Below are positions 8,381 to 17,779 of a stretch of DNA of 64,000 nt, in pieces. How positions within the stretch are numbered: position 1 is the stretch's first letter; the number at the start of each line of letters is the position of its first letter. The stretch spans positions 4,588,001-4,652,000 of the forward strand of contig NZ_CP010431.2 of assembly GCF_000814845.2 (NCBI RefSeq). Direction: 5' to 3'. Both the position numbers and the translations under genes were made by a program. Source of the stretch: Pandoraea sputorum (lineage in GTDB: Bacteria > Pseudomonadota > Gammaproteobacteria > Burkholderiales > Burkholderiaceae). Below the pieces are notes generated by a model. The model saw only the letters and a program-made list of their open reading frames with translations. It was not told where the DNA came from and did not search any database.

Positions 8381-8914
8381 ATGCCCGCCATGCCCGACTC
8401 CTCTGCGCCGCCGCCGCTGGGCGAACGCATCTTCGCGCTGCCGGACGAAGCCGCCACCGAGGCCTTCGCCGCGGCATTCGCGCGCGCTGTCGTTGAGCGC
8501 ATGGCGCATACCGACGCCGCGCACGCGGGCCTGCACGTACAGCTCTCGGGCGACCTCGGCGCGGGCAAAACCACCTTCGTACGAGCGCTGTTGCGCGCGC
8601 TGGGCCACACGGGACGCGTCAAAAGCCCCACCTACGCGCTGTGTGAACCATACAACATCGACACACCACAAGGCGTGTTGCCGGTCTATCATTTCGATCT
8701 GTACCGCTTTGCCGATCCGGCCGAATGGCACGACACGGGCTTTCGCGAGCATTTTGCGGGCGACGCCCTGTGCCTGGTCGAGTGGCCGGAAAAAGCCGAA
8801 GGACTCCTTGGCACCCCTGATTTGCGCCTTTGGCTGGAACCAGTTGGCGATGCCCGCCGTCTCACCACGAGCGCCTACACGCCGGCCGGTCTTGCTTGCC
8901 TGAACTCATGCTGA
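8381..8914 (+). CDS. tsaE: tRNA threonylcarbamoyladenosine biosynthesis ATPase TsaE
   Basis: P-loop ATPase of the TsaBDE complex that completes t6A37 modification of ANN-decoding tRNAs. 177 aa (a second ATG at 8390 would give 174). Walker A is GDLGAGKTT (57-65). The family signatures SPTYALCEPY (82-91), HFDLYR (104-109) and LVEWPEKAE (132-140) are all present. Its stop overlaps the amiC start (ATGCTGA), so tsaE-amiC are translationally coupled, a conserved arrangement. The start is within 8-17 bp of the divergent queG start. Confidence 0.93.
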   Translation: MPAMPDSSAPPPLGERIFALPDEAATEAFAAAFARAVVERMAHTDAAHAGLHVQLSGDLGAGKTTFVRALLRALGHTGRVKSPTYALCEPYNIDTPQGVLPVYHFDLYRFADPAEWHDTGFREHFAGDALCLVEWPEKAEGLLGTPDLRLWLEPVGDARRLTTSAYTPAGLACLNSC

Positions 8915-10380
8915 TCAAACGCTTCGCCCGTACCGACGACGCCTCATCGCCCAACGCCGGCCGCCGCCGCGCTTTGCGCGCAGGCGCTTCGACCCTGATT
9001 CTCGCCCTCACCGGCCCCCGATTCGCGTTCGCCAACGCCATCGTGGCGGTGCGCGTCTGGCCGGCGAGGGACTACACACGTGTCACGCTGGAGACCGACA
9101 ACCCTGTCAAATTCCAGCAGCAGCTGATGGAAAGTCCGAATCGCTTCGTCATCGATCTCGACGAAGTGGATCTGAGTCCGGCGCTGCGCGACCTCGTCGC
9201 CAAGATCCAACCGAACGATCCACAGATCGCCCAGGTGCGCGTGGGGCAGTTCAAGCCCGGCGTCGTGCGCATGGTGTTCGATCTGAAGGCGGGCGTGAAG
9301 CCACAGTCGTTCACGCTGCCGCCGGTGGCGGGCTACAAGTACCGCACCGTGTTCGATCTGTACCCGGCTGTCGAGCCCGATCCGCTCATGGAGCTGCTCG
9401 CGCAAACCGCCAACAAGGCGCAAGCGCTCGCACAGAATTCGCGTCCGCCACAGACCTCGGGCAACGCCAGCACGCCAAGCACGGAAGAGAGCGAAGCGTT
9501 CTTCCAGCGGTATGCGCAGCAAGGTCAGACGTCGCGCCCTGCGCGCCCCGGTCCGACTCCCTCTACCCCATCTACGCCTGCCGCTCCGGACAAGACACCG
9601 CAGCTTGCCCAGCGCAACGACGACGACACCGACGATCTGCCCCCGCCGCCGCGCGGTCAGAAGACGGCGCGTCTGCTCACCATCGCCCTCGATCCCGGCC
9701 ACGGCGGGGAAGACCCGGGGGCGATCGGCAGCAGCGGCACGTATGAGAAGGTTGTGGTGTTGCAGATTGCCAAACGGTTGCGCGACAAGATCAATGCGCA
9801 GCCGAACATGCGCGCCATGATGACGCGCGACGCCGACTTCTTCGTGCCGCTCGGTGTGCGCGTGCAGAAGGCGCGTCGTGTGGACGCCGATCTCTTCATG
9901 TCGATTCACGCCGACGCCTTCACGTCGCCCTCCGCCAACGGCGCGTCCGTGTTCGCGCTGTCCGAACGGGGTGCGACGAGCGCGACCGCCCGGCTGCTCG
10001 AAAAAACGCAGAACGCCTCGGATCTGATTGGCGGCGTCAACATCAAGACCAACGACCGGACGGTGGCGCACGCGCTGCTCGATATGTCGACGACGGCACA
10101 GATTCGCGACAGCAAGGTGTTCGGCACCGCGCTGCTTGCCGAGATCGGCACGGTGGCGGATCGTCTGCACAGCAAGAACGTCGAACAAGCGTCGTTCGCA
10201 GTGCTCAAGGCACCGGATATTCCGTCGGTGCTGGTCGAGACGGCCTTCATCAGCAACCCCAAGGAAGAGCAGTATCTGAACGATCCGGCCTATCAGGAAC
10301 GGCTCGCGAACGCGCTGCTCAAGGGGATCCGGACCTACTTCTCGAAGAATCCGCCCCTCGCGAAGAACCGCACAGCCTGA
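8908..10380 (+). CDS. amiC: N-acetylmuramoyl-L-alanine amidase (AmiC type, Tat-exported)
   Basis: Periplasmic zinc amidase that splits septal peptidoglycan during cell separation. 490 aa. The N-terminus carries a twin-arginine-like signal (GRRRALRAGASTLILAL, cut near FANA, about residue 43). An AMIN localisation domain (about 45-150) is followed by a Pro/Gln/Ser-rich linker (about 165-245) and the Amidase_3 domain. The zinc and catalytic motifs are visible: LDPGHGGEDPGAIG (about 260), MSIHADAF (about 330) and LVETAFISNPKEE (about 440). ATG 8908 overlaps the last codons of tsaE by 7 nt. Transcription ends at the strong terminator 27 nt downstream. Confidence 0.92.
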   Translation: MLIKRFARTDDASSPNAGRRRALRAGASTLILALTGPRFAFANAIVAVRVWPARDYTRVTLETDNPVKFQQQLMESPNRFVIDLDEVDLSPALRDLVAKIQPNDPQIAQVRVGQFKPGVVRMVFDLKAGVKPQSFTLPPVAGYKYRTVFDLYPAVEPDPLMELLAQTANKAQALAQNSRPPQTSGNASTPSTEESEAFFQRYAQQGQTSRPARPGPTPSTPSTPAAPDKTPQLAQRNDDDTDDLPPPPRGQKTARLLTIALDPGHGGEDPGAIGSSGTYEKVVVLQIAKRLRDKINAQPNMRAMMTRDADFFVPLGVRVQKARRVDADLFMSIHADAFTSPSANGASVFALSERGATSATARLLEKTQNASDLIGGVNIKTNDRTVAHALLDMSTTAQIRDSKVFGTALLAEIGTVADRLHSKNVEQASFAVLKAPDIPSVLVETAFISNPKEEQYLNDPAYQERLANALLKGIRTYFSKNPPLAKNRTA

Positions 10381-10406
10381 AAATCCGCAGCCTTTGCCCC
10401 CCAACA

Positions 10407-10442
10407 AAAAATGGCGCGTCCGAAACCGGACGCGCCATTTTT
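10407..10442. terminator. Bidirectional intrinsic terminator amiC / dedA
   Basis: 16-bp stem aaaaatggcgcgtccg (10407-10422) / cggacgcgccattttt (10427-10442) with AAAC loop. A and T tracts make it functional on both strands between convergent amiC and dedA. Confidence 0.9.
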
Positions 10443-10515
10443 CTTATCCACTTGTACTGCTTCAGACCGAGCAGGACGCAACGGACGTCCGCCGCTCCCT
10501 CGCCAATCGACTGGC

Positions 10516-11187
10516 TTACTTGCTCTGCCCTTGCGCCGTATCGCTACGACGACCGCGCGTGAACAGCTTCCACACAGCGCCCAGCGCGATGGGCACGACG
10601 GCGGCCGAGATGCCGACCAGCACGATCACGTTCAGGTACTGCTTGACCAGCGGCAGGTTGCCGAACAGGTAGCCGCCGCCCACGAGCAGCACCACCCAGA
10701 TCGCTGCACCCAGCACGTTATAGAGCTGGAAGCGCGTCCACGGCATGGCCGAGACACCCGCCACGAACGGGGCGAACGTGCGCACGACCGGCACAAAACG
10801 CGCCATCACGATGGTCTTGCCGCCGTGGTGTTCGTAGAAATCGTGCGTCTTGCGCAGCGCGTCGCGATCGAGAAAACGCCAGTTCTTCTCGTACACGCGC
10901 GGCCCGATCTTCGAGCCGATCCAGTAGTTGAGGGTGTTGCCCGTCACCGCAGCGATGAACAGCAGCACGCCGAGCAGCCACGGATCCATGGCTCCGGTGG
11001 CCGCGAAAGCGCCGCCGATGAACAGCAGGGAATCGCCCGGCAGGAACGGGAACAGCACCAGCCCCGTTTCCACGAATACGATCATGAACAGGAACAGGTA
11101 CACCCAATTTCCGTACTGATCGATAAACACACCAAGATGTTTATCGATATGGAGCACCATCTCCAGCAATTGCACCAAAGTATCCAA
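10516..11187 (-). CDS. DedA family inner membrane protein
   Basis: Polytopic DedA/SNARE-associated (VTT domain) protein, 223 aa. Family members are linked to undecaprenyl-phosphate or phospholipid translocation and proton-motive-force-dependent envelope stability. Visible motifs are the acidic reentrant segment ETGLVLFPFLPGDSLLFIGG (about 39-58) and the basic segment MARFVPVVRTFAPFVAG (about 128-144) with both conserved arginines; about four other hydrophobic segments follow the family plan. The start ATG 11187 has GAGGAATCG upstream. It is monocistronic, divergent from mutL and convergent with amiC. Which DedA paralogue this is cannot be told here. Confidence 0.9.
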   Translation of the reverse strand: MDTLVQLLEMVLHIDKHLGVFIDQYGNWVYLFLFMIVFVETGLVLFPFLPGDSLLFIGGAFAATGAMDPWLLGVLLFIAAVTGNTLNYWIGSKIGPRVYEKNWRFLDRDALRKTHDFYEHHGGKTIVMARFVPVVRTFAPFVAGVSAMPWTRFQLYNVLGAAIWVVLLVGGGYLFGNLPLVKQYLNVIVLVGISAAVVPIALGAVWKLFTRGRRSDTAQGQSK

Positions 11188-11390
11188 GTCGATTCCTCAA
11201 GATAAAGGACGCCGGCCCGTCCCTGCGGGCGCGCGACGAGTCGCATCATACCAGCATCCCACAGTCGAATTAGTTGCCAATTAAAGACGAAAAAATGACA
11301 AGAAATGCGCCGATGGGCTACGCCAGAACGCATTAAATCACGTGTCATCCACTGAAACGACGCCGGGCCTATGTCTTTGAGGGCAGCCTT

Positions 11391-11396
11391 TATAAT
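11391..11396 (+). promoter_or_regulatory. Candidate -10 box (leaderless) for mutL
   Basis: Perfect TATAAT consensus ending 7 nt before ATG 11404, with no SD between. No good -35 at 16-18 bp. Confidence 0.45.
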
Positions 11397-11403
11397 GGTT
11401 CCC

Positions 11404-13491
11404 ATGTCTGCCACCCCGACCCCCGCCCCTGAAGCGCAAGACCCGGCCGCCGATGCGGCCGCCAACGCGCCCGAACGCCGTCCCGGCCCAATGCCAGCGG
11501 GCCTCGCGCCCGCACGCGCCATCCGCGTGCTGCCCGACCAGCTCATCAGCCAGATCGCCGCGGGCGAGGTGGTCGAGCGTCCGGCGTCCGTGGTTAAGGA
11601 ACTGCTGGAAAACGCCCTCGACGCCGGTGCCCGTGCGCTCCAGGTCAAGCTCGAAGAAGGCGGCGTGCGCCGTATCGCCATTACCGACGATGGCGGCGGC
11701 ATGTCCGCCGAACAACTCCCGCTGGCGCTGACCCGCCACGCGACGAGCAAGATTCGCACGCTGGACGAGCTAGAGTCGGTACTGACGCTCGGATTCCGGG
11801 GAGAAGCGCTCGCATCCATTGCCTCGGTCGCGCAGCTCACGCTCTCCAGCCGTCAGATCGACGCGCCGCACGCGACTGCTATCGACGGTAACACCGGGGC
11901 ACTCACCCCGGCGGCCGGTCCGGTGGGCACGACGGTCGACGTGCGTGACCTGTACTTCAACACCCCCGCGCGCCGCAAATTCCTGAAGACCGAGCAAACC
12001 GAGTTCGGTCATTGCATGGACGTCATTCGCCGTAGCGCCCTCGCGCGCCCGGACGTCGGTTTCTCGATCCTGCACAACAACCGGGCCGTGGAGCATTGGA
12101 ACGCGTCGGATGCCGCCACACGGGTCTCGCGCGTGCTGGGCAACGACTTTGCCGACGCCCACCTCGCACTGGACGAAGGCGCGGCAGAACTGCGTCTGTC
12201 GGGCTTCGTCGGCCTGCCCACCGCGAGCCGTGGCCGCGCCGACCAGCAATTCTTCTTCGTGAACGGTCGCTTCGTGCGCGACAAACTGCTCACGCACGCC
12301 GTGCGCGCTGCCTATGAAGACGTGCTGCACGGCGACCGCTACCCGGCGTACGTGCTGTACTTCGAACTGCCGCCGCAGTTGGTGGACGTCAACGTTCACC
12401 CCTCGAAGATCGAAGTCCGTTTTCGCGATGCGCGCAGCGTTCACCAGTTCGTGTTCCACGCGGTGCAACGTGCGCTCGCACGCGCGGCGGGCAGCGGTGG
12501 CGCAACGCACTCGGCGCATCTGACGGAAGGCGGCGGTCTGGCTGCCGGTCCGGGTGCGGCAGGTGGGTTGGGCGGGCTCAGCGGTGGCCCTGGCGGTGGA
12601 TTCGGCGCACGTCCGACGGGCGGCTTTGGCACGCCGGGCGGCAGCAGCTGGAACGCGCGCGCGCAGCAAGGTTCGTTGCCGGTGCCGCAGCCGATGTCCG
12701 TCTACGACAATCTTTTCGGACGCACGGCGCCGCCAGCGGCACGTCCCTACGGACAGCCGGGGGTGACGGATGCACCGTCACCGGCTTACGGTAGTTCAGG
12801 GGGTTTGGGTACTACGGACGGCGCAGCGCTCACCGGCGGTCTTGCCGATGCGTTGTCGGCCTCCAACGCCAACACCGCCGCCGACGCCGCAGCCGCCATG
12901 CAGCTCGAACAGCCGCTGGGATTCGCGCTCGGCCAGTTGCACGGCATCTATATCCTCGCGCAAAACGCCTACGGTCTCGTGCTGGTCGACATGCACGCCG
13001 CGCACGAGCGCATTCTGTACGAGCGCTTCAAGCAGGCGCTGGTCGAGCGCAGCGTCCCCGTTCAGCCGCTACTCATCCCGGTGACGTTCTTCGCCGACCC
13101 GGTGGAAATCGGCACGACGGAAGAGCATCAGGAGACGCTGACGGCCCTCGGCTTCGACCTCGCCGCCATGTCCCCGACGACGCTCGCCGTGCGCGCCATC
13201 CCTGCACTACTCGACGGTGCCGACGCACAGGCGCTGGCCCGCGCGGTGCTGGCCGATCTGCGTCAGTACGGCGGCTCGCGCGTGCTCACCGAGCGTCAGC
13301 ACGAGTTGCTCGGCACGCTCGCCTGCCACACGGCGGTGCGTGCGAACCGGCGTCTCACGCACGAGGAAATGAACGCGTTGCTTCGTCAGATGGAAGCGAC
13401 CGAGCGTGCCGACCAGTGCAACCACGGACGTCCCACCTGGTACCAGCTCACGCTCGGCGACCTCGACAAATTGTTCATGCGCGGACGTTGA
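11404..13491 (+). CDS. mutL: DNA mismatch repair protein MutL (endonuclease type)
   Basis: Mismatch repair ATPase coupling MutS to strand removal. 695 aa from ATG 11404. A 40-residue Ala/Pro-rich extension precedes the GHKL core ([25 protein letters not shown], then DAGA, TDDGGGM, HATSKI and [10 protein letters not shown]). A Gly-rich linker follows (about 372-498). The C-terminal domain holds [12 protein letters not shown] (about 529-540), a DQHA(x)2E(x)4E endonuclease motif with M for Q, plus ACHTAVR and CNHGRPTW, the zinc/endonuclease motifs absent from E. coli MutL. This predicts an intrinsic nicking activity in place of MutH. miaA follows after 7 nt. Confidence 0.94.
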   Translation: MSATPTPAPEAQDPAADAAANAPERRPGPMPAGLAPARAIRVLPDQLISQIAAGEVVERPASVVKELLENALDAGARALQVKLEEGGVRRIAITDDGGGMSAEQLPLALTRHATSKIRTLDELESVLTLGFRGEALASIASVAQLTLSSRQIDAPHATAIDGNTGALTPAAGPVGTTVDVRDLYFNTPARRKFLKTEQTEFGHCMDVIRRSALARPDVGFSILHNNRAVEHWNASDAATRVSRVLGNDFADAHLALDEGAAELRLSGFVGLPTASRGRADQQFFFVNGRFVRDKLLTHAVRAAYEDVLHGDRYPAYVLYFELPPQLVDVNVHPSKIEVRFRDARSVHQFVFHAVQRALARAAGSGGATHSAHLTEGGGLAAGPGAAGGLGGLSGGPGGGFGARPTGGFGTPGGSSWNARAQQGSLPVPQPMSVYDNLFGRTAPPAARPYGQPGVTDAPSPAYGSSGGLGTTDGAALTGGLADALSASNANTAADAAAAMQLEQPLGFALGQLHGIYILAQNAYGLVLVDMHAAHERILYERFKQALVERSVPVQPLLIPVTFFADPVEIGTTEEHQETLTALGFDLAAMSPTTLAVRAIPALLDGADAQALARAVLADLRQYGGSRVLTERQHELLGTLACHTAVRANRRLTHEEMNALLRQMEATERADQCNHGRPTWYQLTLGDLDKLFMRGR

Positions 13492-13498
13492 GCGGTTC

Positions 13499-14446
13499 AT
13501 GAAGGCAAACACCCCGATCGTCTGCTTGCTGGGCCCGACGGCTTCCGGCAAGACCGCTGCCGCGCTGGCACTCGCGCAGGACACCCCGCTGGAGATCATC
13601 AGCGTCGACTCCGCACTCGTCTATCGCGAGATGGATATCGGCACGGCCAAGCCGAGCGCCGACGAACTCGCAGCCGTGCCGCATCACCTGATCGACATCA
13701 TCGATCCGCGCGACACCTACTCGGCGGCGCAGTTCTGCGAAGACACGCTGCGTCTGGTCGACGAGATCACCGCACGCGGACGTCGTCCGTTGCTCGTTGG
13801 CGGCACGATGCTGTACTACAAAGCGCTCACGCAAGGCCTCTCGCCATTGCCGTCTGCCGATGCCGACGTGCGTGCAAAACTCGATGAGGACGCAGCCCGC
13901 GACGGATGGCCAGCCATGCATGCGCGGCTCGCGAGCGTCGATCCGGTGACGGCCGCACGCCTCGCGCCGAACGACGCGCAGCGCGTTCAGCGCGCACTGG
14001 AAATCTTCGAGTTGTCCGGCAAACCAATGTCGCAGTGGCTGGCCGAACAGGCGCAGGCACCCGACACACCCTCGCCGCATTCATTCGTGCCGGTGGCGCT
14101 GGAGCCGGGCGACCGCTCGGTGTTACACGCGCGCATCGCGGAGCGTTTCCGGTTGATGCTCGCCGCAGGCTTCGTCGAAGAAGTCAAGCGCCTGCGTGCG
14201 CGCGGCGACCTCGATCCTGGGCTGCCATCGATGCGCTGCGTCGGCTACCGTCAGGTATGGGAATACCTCGACGGCGAGACCGACTACGACACCATGCGTG
14301 ACAAGGGCGTCTTCGCCACGCGCCAGTTGTGCAAGCGTCAGCTCACGTGGCTGCGCTCGATGCCTGAGCGTCACATCGTCGACTGCACTGCTGCCGACGC
14401 GCCGCAACGCGCCCTCGAGACTGTGCGCGCGCTCTGGGGCGACTGA
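13499..14446 (+). CDS. miaA: tRNA dimethylallyltransferase MiaA
   Basis: Transfers dimethylallyl from DMAPP to A37 of tRNAs reading UNN codons. 315 aa from ATG 13499. P-loop GPTASGKT (12-19), [19 protein letters not shown], the HHLID motif, [25 protein letters not shown] and the C-terminal [15 protein letters not shown] are all typical. It is 7 nt after mutL, so the two are an operon, as in many proteobacteria. A longer frame starting inside mutL is not needed. Confidence 0.95.
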   Translation: MKANTPIVCLLGPTASGKTAAALALAQDTPLEIISVDSALVYREMDIGTAKPSADELAAVPHHLIDIIDPRDTYSAAQFCEDTLRLVDEITARGRRPLLVGGTMLYYKALTQGLSPLPSADADVRAKLDEDAARDGWPAMHARLASVDPVTAARLAPNDAQRVQRALEIFELSGKPMSQWLAEQAQAPDTPSPHSFVPVALEPGDRSVLHARIAERFRLMLAAGFVEEVKRLRARGDLDPGLPSMRCVGYRQVWEYLDGETDYDTMRDKGVFATRQLCKRQLTWLRSMPERHIVDCTAADAPQRALETVRALWGD

Positions 14447-14591
14447 ACGCCGCATACCTGACGCTTCGCTGGCCATCGCCGCGAAGCGTTTCTACCTCCC
14501 GCTCAGCCCCCGCGTTGCGCCGTCCGAACCCCATCTCCCCCGCCCGTCGAATCGCCCCGCAGCATCCGTTGAAACCCTGACAGCTTTCCGG

Positions 14592-14654
14592 TTTGCATGT
14601 CGATTTTGATATGCTAATTTGCATATCAACGTTTCGAGCAATGCAAATTTGCAT
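14592..14654 (+). promoter_or_regulatory. Tandem palindromic operators ATGCWAATTTGCAT before the ABC operon
   Basis: Site 1 is atgctaatttgcat at 14611-14624, inside the longer dyad gatatgc-N6-gcatatc (14608-14627). Site 2 is atgcaaatttgcat at 14641-14654, a perfect 14-bp palindrome. Start-to-start distance is 30 bp, about three helical turns. A half site tttgcat lies at 14592-14598. Site 2 ends 28 bp before the first ABC gene. The likely user is the operon's own regulator, possibly the LysR protein at 21414, but this is inference. Confidence 0.65.
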
Positions 14655-14682
14655 CGAATCCACGATACCGGGAAGGGTGCCA

Positions 14683-15567
14683 ATGACGCAGACTTCGATG
14701 GAGCCGAGTGGTGTGACGGGCGATGTGCTGAGGCTGCCGACAGGCAGCCCGAGGCGTGTGCCCTTCGCAAAGTGGTCGAAATGGGCGGTGCGTGCAGGGA
14801 TCGCGTTGATCTACCTGTTCATGCTGAGTCCGCTGATCTTCGTCGTCTGGCTGAGCTTCTTCAAAGACGCCATCATCACGTTCCCGCCGAGCGGTTACAC
14901 CGTGTCGTGGTACGTCAACGCGTGGCGCAACGCTGCGTTCGCCAACGGTTTCCTGCTTTCCCTGCAACTCGCTGCGTGCGCGGCCATCGGCGGCGTCATT
15001 CTCGGCGTGGCCGCATCGCTCGCGCTCGCCCGCTACCGTTTCCCCGGGCGCCGCACGCTCGGCAACGTTCTGCTGCTGCCACTCGTGGTGCCGGGCATCG
15101 TCGCAGGCATTGCCACCTATCTGTTCTATCTGCGCGCAGAGAACGCGTTCGACGTGGACATCGTCGGCACGTTCGGCGGTCTCGTGATCGCCCACATCTG
15201 CCTGACGATTCCGTGGACGATGCGCCTCGTGGGTGCAAGCCTCGCGCAGATCGACGGCACCATCGAAGAAGCCGCCCGCAACCTCGGCGCGGGCCCCTGG
15301 CGTACGCTCTGGCGCGTGACGCTGCCGATGTTGCGCCCTGCCATCGTCGCGGCCGCGCTGTTCAGCTTCATCGTGTCGTTCGAGAACCTCGAACTCACGC
15401 TGCCGCTCGTGGGGCCGGGCAAGACCACGCTGCCCATCGCGATCATGCAGTACCTCGAATTCAACCTCGATCCGACGATCGCCGCCGTGTCTGCGGCGCA
15501 GATCGTGCTGCTCGGCATCGTCATGCTGATCACCGATCGCTTCGTCAAACTCAGCCAGGTGATCTGA
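14683..15567 (+). CDS. ABC transporter permease, spermidine/putrescine (PotC) type
   Basis: Inner-membrane permease of a PotABCD-like importer, 294 aa. ATG 14683 follows GGAAGGG. One helix lies near residues 30-50 (AGIALIYLFMLSPLIFVVWLS), five more follow, and the coupling-helix motif EEAARNLGAGPWRTLWRVTLP (about 190-210) contacts the ATPase. First gene of an operon: permease, ATPase, binding protein, second permease, M24 hydrolase, amidohydrolase. Its stop is 1 nt from the ATPase start. The substrate is probably a small cationic or peptide-like compound, judged from the neighbours rather than from this protein. Confidence 0.87.
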   Translation: MTQTSMEPSGVTGDVLRLPTGSPRRVPFAKWSKWAVRAGIALIYLFMLSPLIFVVWLSFFKDAIITFPPSGYTVSWYVNAWRNAAFANGFLLSLQLAACAAIGGVILGVAASLALARYRFPGRRTLGNVLLLPLVVPGIVAGIATYLFYLRAENAFDVDIVGTFGGLVIAHICLTIPWTMRLVGASLAQIDGTIEEAARNLGAGPWRTLWRVTLPMLRPAIVAAALFSFIVSFENLELTLPLVGPGKTTLPIAIMQYLEFNLDPTIAAVSAAQIVLLGIVMLITDRFVKLSQVI

Positions 15568-15568
15568 C

Positions 15569-16621
15569 ATGGCCAACGTTTCGCTTCGCTCGCTGCGCAA
15601 GCAGTATGGCAACGCCGCTGCCGTCGCCGACTTCTCACTCGACATCGCCGAAGGCGAACTCGTGGCCTTCCTCGGCCCCAGCGGCTGCGGCAAGACCACC
15701 ACGCTGCGCATGGTTGCAGGCTTCGTCGAGCCGACGGCCGGCGAAATCTGGATCGGCGGCAAAGAGGTGTCGCGTCTGCCGCCGCACCGTCGCAACACCG
15801 GCATGGTGTTTCAGCGCTACGCCCTGTTCCCGCACATGACGGTCGCCGAAAACGTAGCGTTCGGGCTGGAGATGCGACGTGTGTCCGCCGCTGATCGCGC
15901 CACACGCATTCGCGAAGCGCTCGACATGGTGCGTCTCACGTCGCTCGCCGACCGCTATCCGCGCCAGCTCTCCGGCGGTCAGCAGCAACGCGTGGCCATC
16001 GCCCGCGCGCTCGCCATTCGCCCCGACGTCTTCCTGCTCGACGAACCGCTCTCGAACCTCGACGCGAAGCTGCGCACCGAAGTGCGCGAAGAAATCCGCG
16101 CGCTGCAACGCCGTCTTGGCCTCACGACGATCTTCGTCACACACGATCAGGAAGAAGCCCTCGCGATTGCCGACCGTCTGGCCGTGATGCATGACGGCTG
16201 CGTGCAGCAGATCGGCACCGCCGACGCGCTCTACGAACGCCCGGCGAATCCCTTCGTCGCCAACTTCCTCGGCAAGATGAATTTCCTCGCCGGACAAATG
16301 GACGCAGGTCAGTTCGTCACCGCCAAAGGTGAGCGTCTTGCGCTGGCGGGCGCGACCCCCGACGCGAAGACGCTCGGCATTCGCCCCGAGCGTCTACGCC
16401 TGACCGACGCACCGGCGCAACACGAAACCGCCCTGCCCGTCACCGTCGATCAGACGATCTATCTCGGCTCGACGCTGGAGCTTCGGCTCAAGAGCCCGCA
16501 AGGCGAAATGCTCGTGGCGCATGTGCCGAACACGGCGCGTGACGACGCGCGTCTTTACGCGCCTGGCAGCGCACTCAAGGCGTGCTTCGCGAGCACCGAC
16601 TGCCTGTTTTTCAACGCCTGA
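15569..16621 (+). CDS. ABC transporter ATP-binding protein, PotA type
   Basis: ATPase that powers the importer, 350 aa. Walker A GPSGCGKTT (36-44), Q-loop VFQRYALFPHMTV, signature LSGGQQQRVAIARAL (about 133-147), Walker B VFLLDEPLSNLD (about 153-164) and switch His in TIFVTHDQEEALAI are intact. A C-terminal TOBE domain (about 270-350) is typical of PotA/FbpC-like subunits. It starts one base after the permease stop. A 93-nt gap precedes the binding-protein gene. Confidence 0.92.
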   Translation: MANVSLRSLRKQYGNAAAVADFSLDIAEGELVAFLGPSGCGKTTTLRMVAGFVEPTAGEIWIGGKEVSRLPPHRRNTGMVFQRYALFPHMTVAENVAFGLEMRRVSAADRATRIREALDMVRLTSLADRYPRQLSGGQQQRVAIARALAIRPDVFLLDEPLSNLDAKLRTEVREEIRALQRRLGLTTIFVTHDQEEALAIADRLAVMHDGCVQQIGTADALYERPANPFVANFLGKMNFLAGQMDAGQFVTAKGERLALAGATPDAKTLGIRPERLRLTDAPAQHETALPVTVDQTIYLGSTLELRLKSPQGEMLVAHVPNTARDDARLYAPGSALKACFASTDCLFFNA

Positions 16622-16714
16622 ATTCGCAATCCAAGCCCTCACCCCACGCATATTTCACGCACGCTCTGACCCACGCCAAGGCCCTCGATGGCCGACGTTT
16701 AGAAGGATGACGAC

Positions 16715-17779
16715 ATGACGCACGCCCTGAACCGCCGCACGTTCCTGAAGACCGCTTCCGGTCTGGTGATTGCCCCCGCGCTCGGACTCGATGCCCTCTC
16801 GGCACACGCCGCCGAGGCGTGTCCGAACGTGGTTGTCGGCACCTGGGGCGGCGACTATCTGAATCTGCTCGAGCAGAACATCGGCAAGCCGATCATCGAG
16901 GCCGCTGGCGGCAAAGTGACGTACGACTCCGCCGATCAGGTCGGACGCATGACGAAGCTGCGCGCCGAGAAGGCATCGCGTCGCGGCTCGCTCGACGTTG
17001 CGTGTCTCGCCGATCTCGACATGTACGACATCAATCGCTCGGGGATCCTCGAGACCGTCGACGCAAAGCTCGTGCCGAATCTCGCCAACACGCTCGAAGC
17101 GCTGCGCCGTCCGTACTCGATCCCGCACATCTTCAGCGCGATGGTGATCGTCTACAACCCGGAAAAGCTCGGCACGAAGCCCGATTCGTTCACCGCCGCA
17201 CTCGACCCCAAGCTCAAGGGCAAGGTCGGCTTCTCCGACATTCTTTACAACTTCAACGTGGTGAGCAGTTCGCTCGCGGCCGGTCATAAAGACGGCGATA
17301 TGGCCGGTGGCGTGCAGTTCCTGCGCGAGTTGCGCAAGACGCAGCAGCCCAAGGTCTATCCGTCGAATGAAGCGGTGGCCTCGGCGCTCAAGAGCGGCGA
17401 CATCTGGTTCACGTGCATGTGGAAGGCGCGCGCGCTTCAATGGAAGAAAGCGGGCGTGCCCATCGACTACGTGGTGCCGAAGGAAGGCGCGGTGCCGGTG
17501 ACATTCGAAGCCGCTGTGCCGAAGAACTCCCAATCCAAGCCGTGCGGCTTCAACTATCTGAACGCGATGCTCGACCCGCGTGCGCAGATCGGTTTTGCCG
17601 AGACGATGGGCTACGCGCCGACCGTGAAGAACGCGAACCTGCCGCCGTCGCTGCAACAAAGCGTGGGCTTCACGAGTGGGGAACTCGACCGCATGGTGAA
17701 GCTCGACTATGCGCGCTTCACCGCCGATAAGCCCGCGCTGCTCGACTTCTGGAACAAGGAATTCAAGGTGGGGCTGTGA
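16715..17779 (+). CDS. ABC transporter substrate-binding protein, PotD/PotF-like, Tat signal
   Basis: Periplasmic solute receptor, 354 aa, start ATG 16715 behind AGAAGGATG. The N-terminus LNRRTFLKTASGLVIAPALG has a twin-arginine motif (RRTFLK), so export of the folded protein is predicted; cleavage is near AHA-AEACP. The mature protein begins with VVGTWGGDYLNLLEQNI, the extracellular solute-binding family 1 style of polyamine and opine receptors, and contains RPYSIPHIFSAMVIVYNPEKLG. The ligand cannot be assigned by eye. Its stop overlaps the GTG start of the next permease. Confidence 0.88.
   Translation: MTHALNRRTFLKTASGLVIAPALGLDALSAHAAEACPNVVVGTWGGDYLNLLEQNIGKPIIEAAGGKVTYDSADQVGRMTKLRAEKASRRGSLDVACLADLDMYDINRSGILETVDAKLVPNLANTLEALRRPYSIPHIFSAMVIVYNPEKLGTKPDSFTAALDPKLKGKVGFSDILYNFNVVSSSLAAGHKDGDMAGGVQFLRELRKTQQPKVYPSNEAVASALKSGDIWFTCMWKARALQWKKAGVPIDYVVPKEGAVPVTFEAAVPKNSQSKPCGFNYLNAMLDPRAQIGFAETMGYAPTVKNANLPPSLQQSVGFTSGELDRMVKLDYARFTADKPALLDFWNKEFKVGL

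Noticed and set aside
8944..10407. 487-codon minus-strand frame over amiC
   Set aside because: No start signal or domain; amiC has complete amidase motifs.
14593..14682. Upstream in-frame start adding 30 residues to the first permease
   Set aside because: That stretch is the operator region, and ATG 14683 has a good SD.
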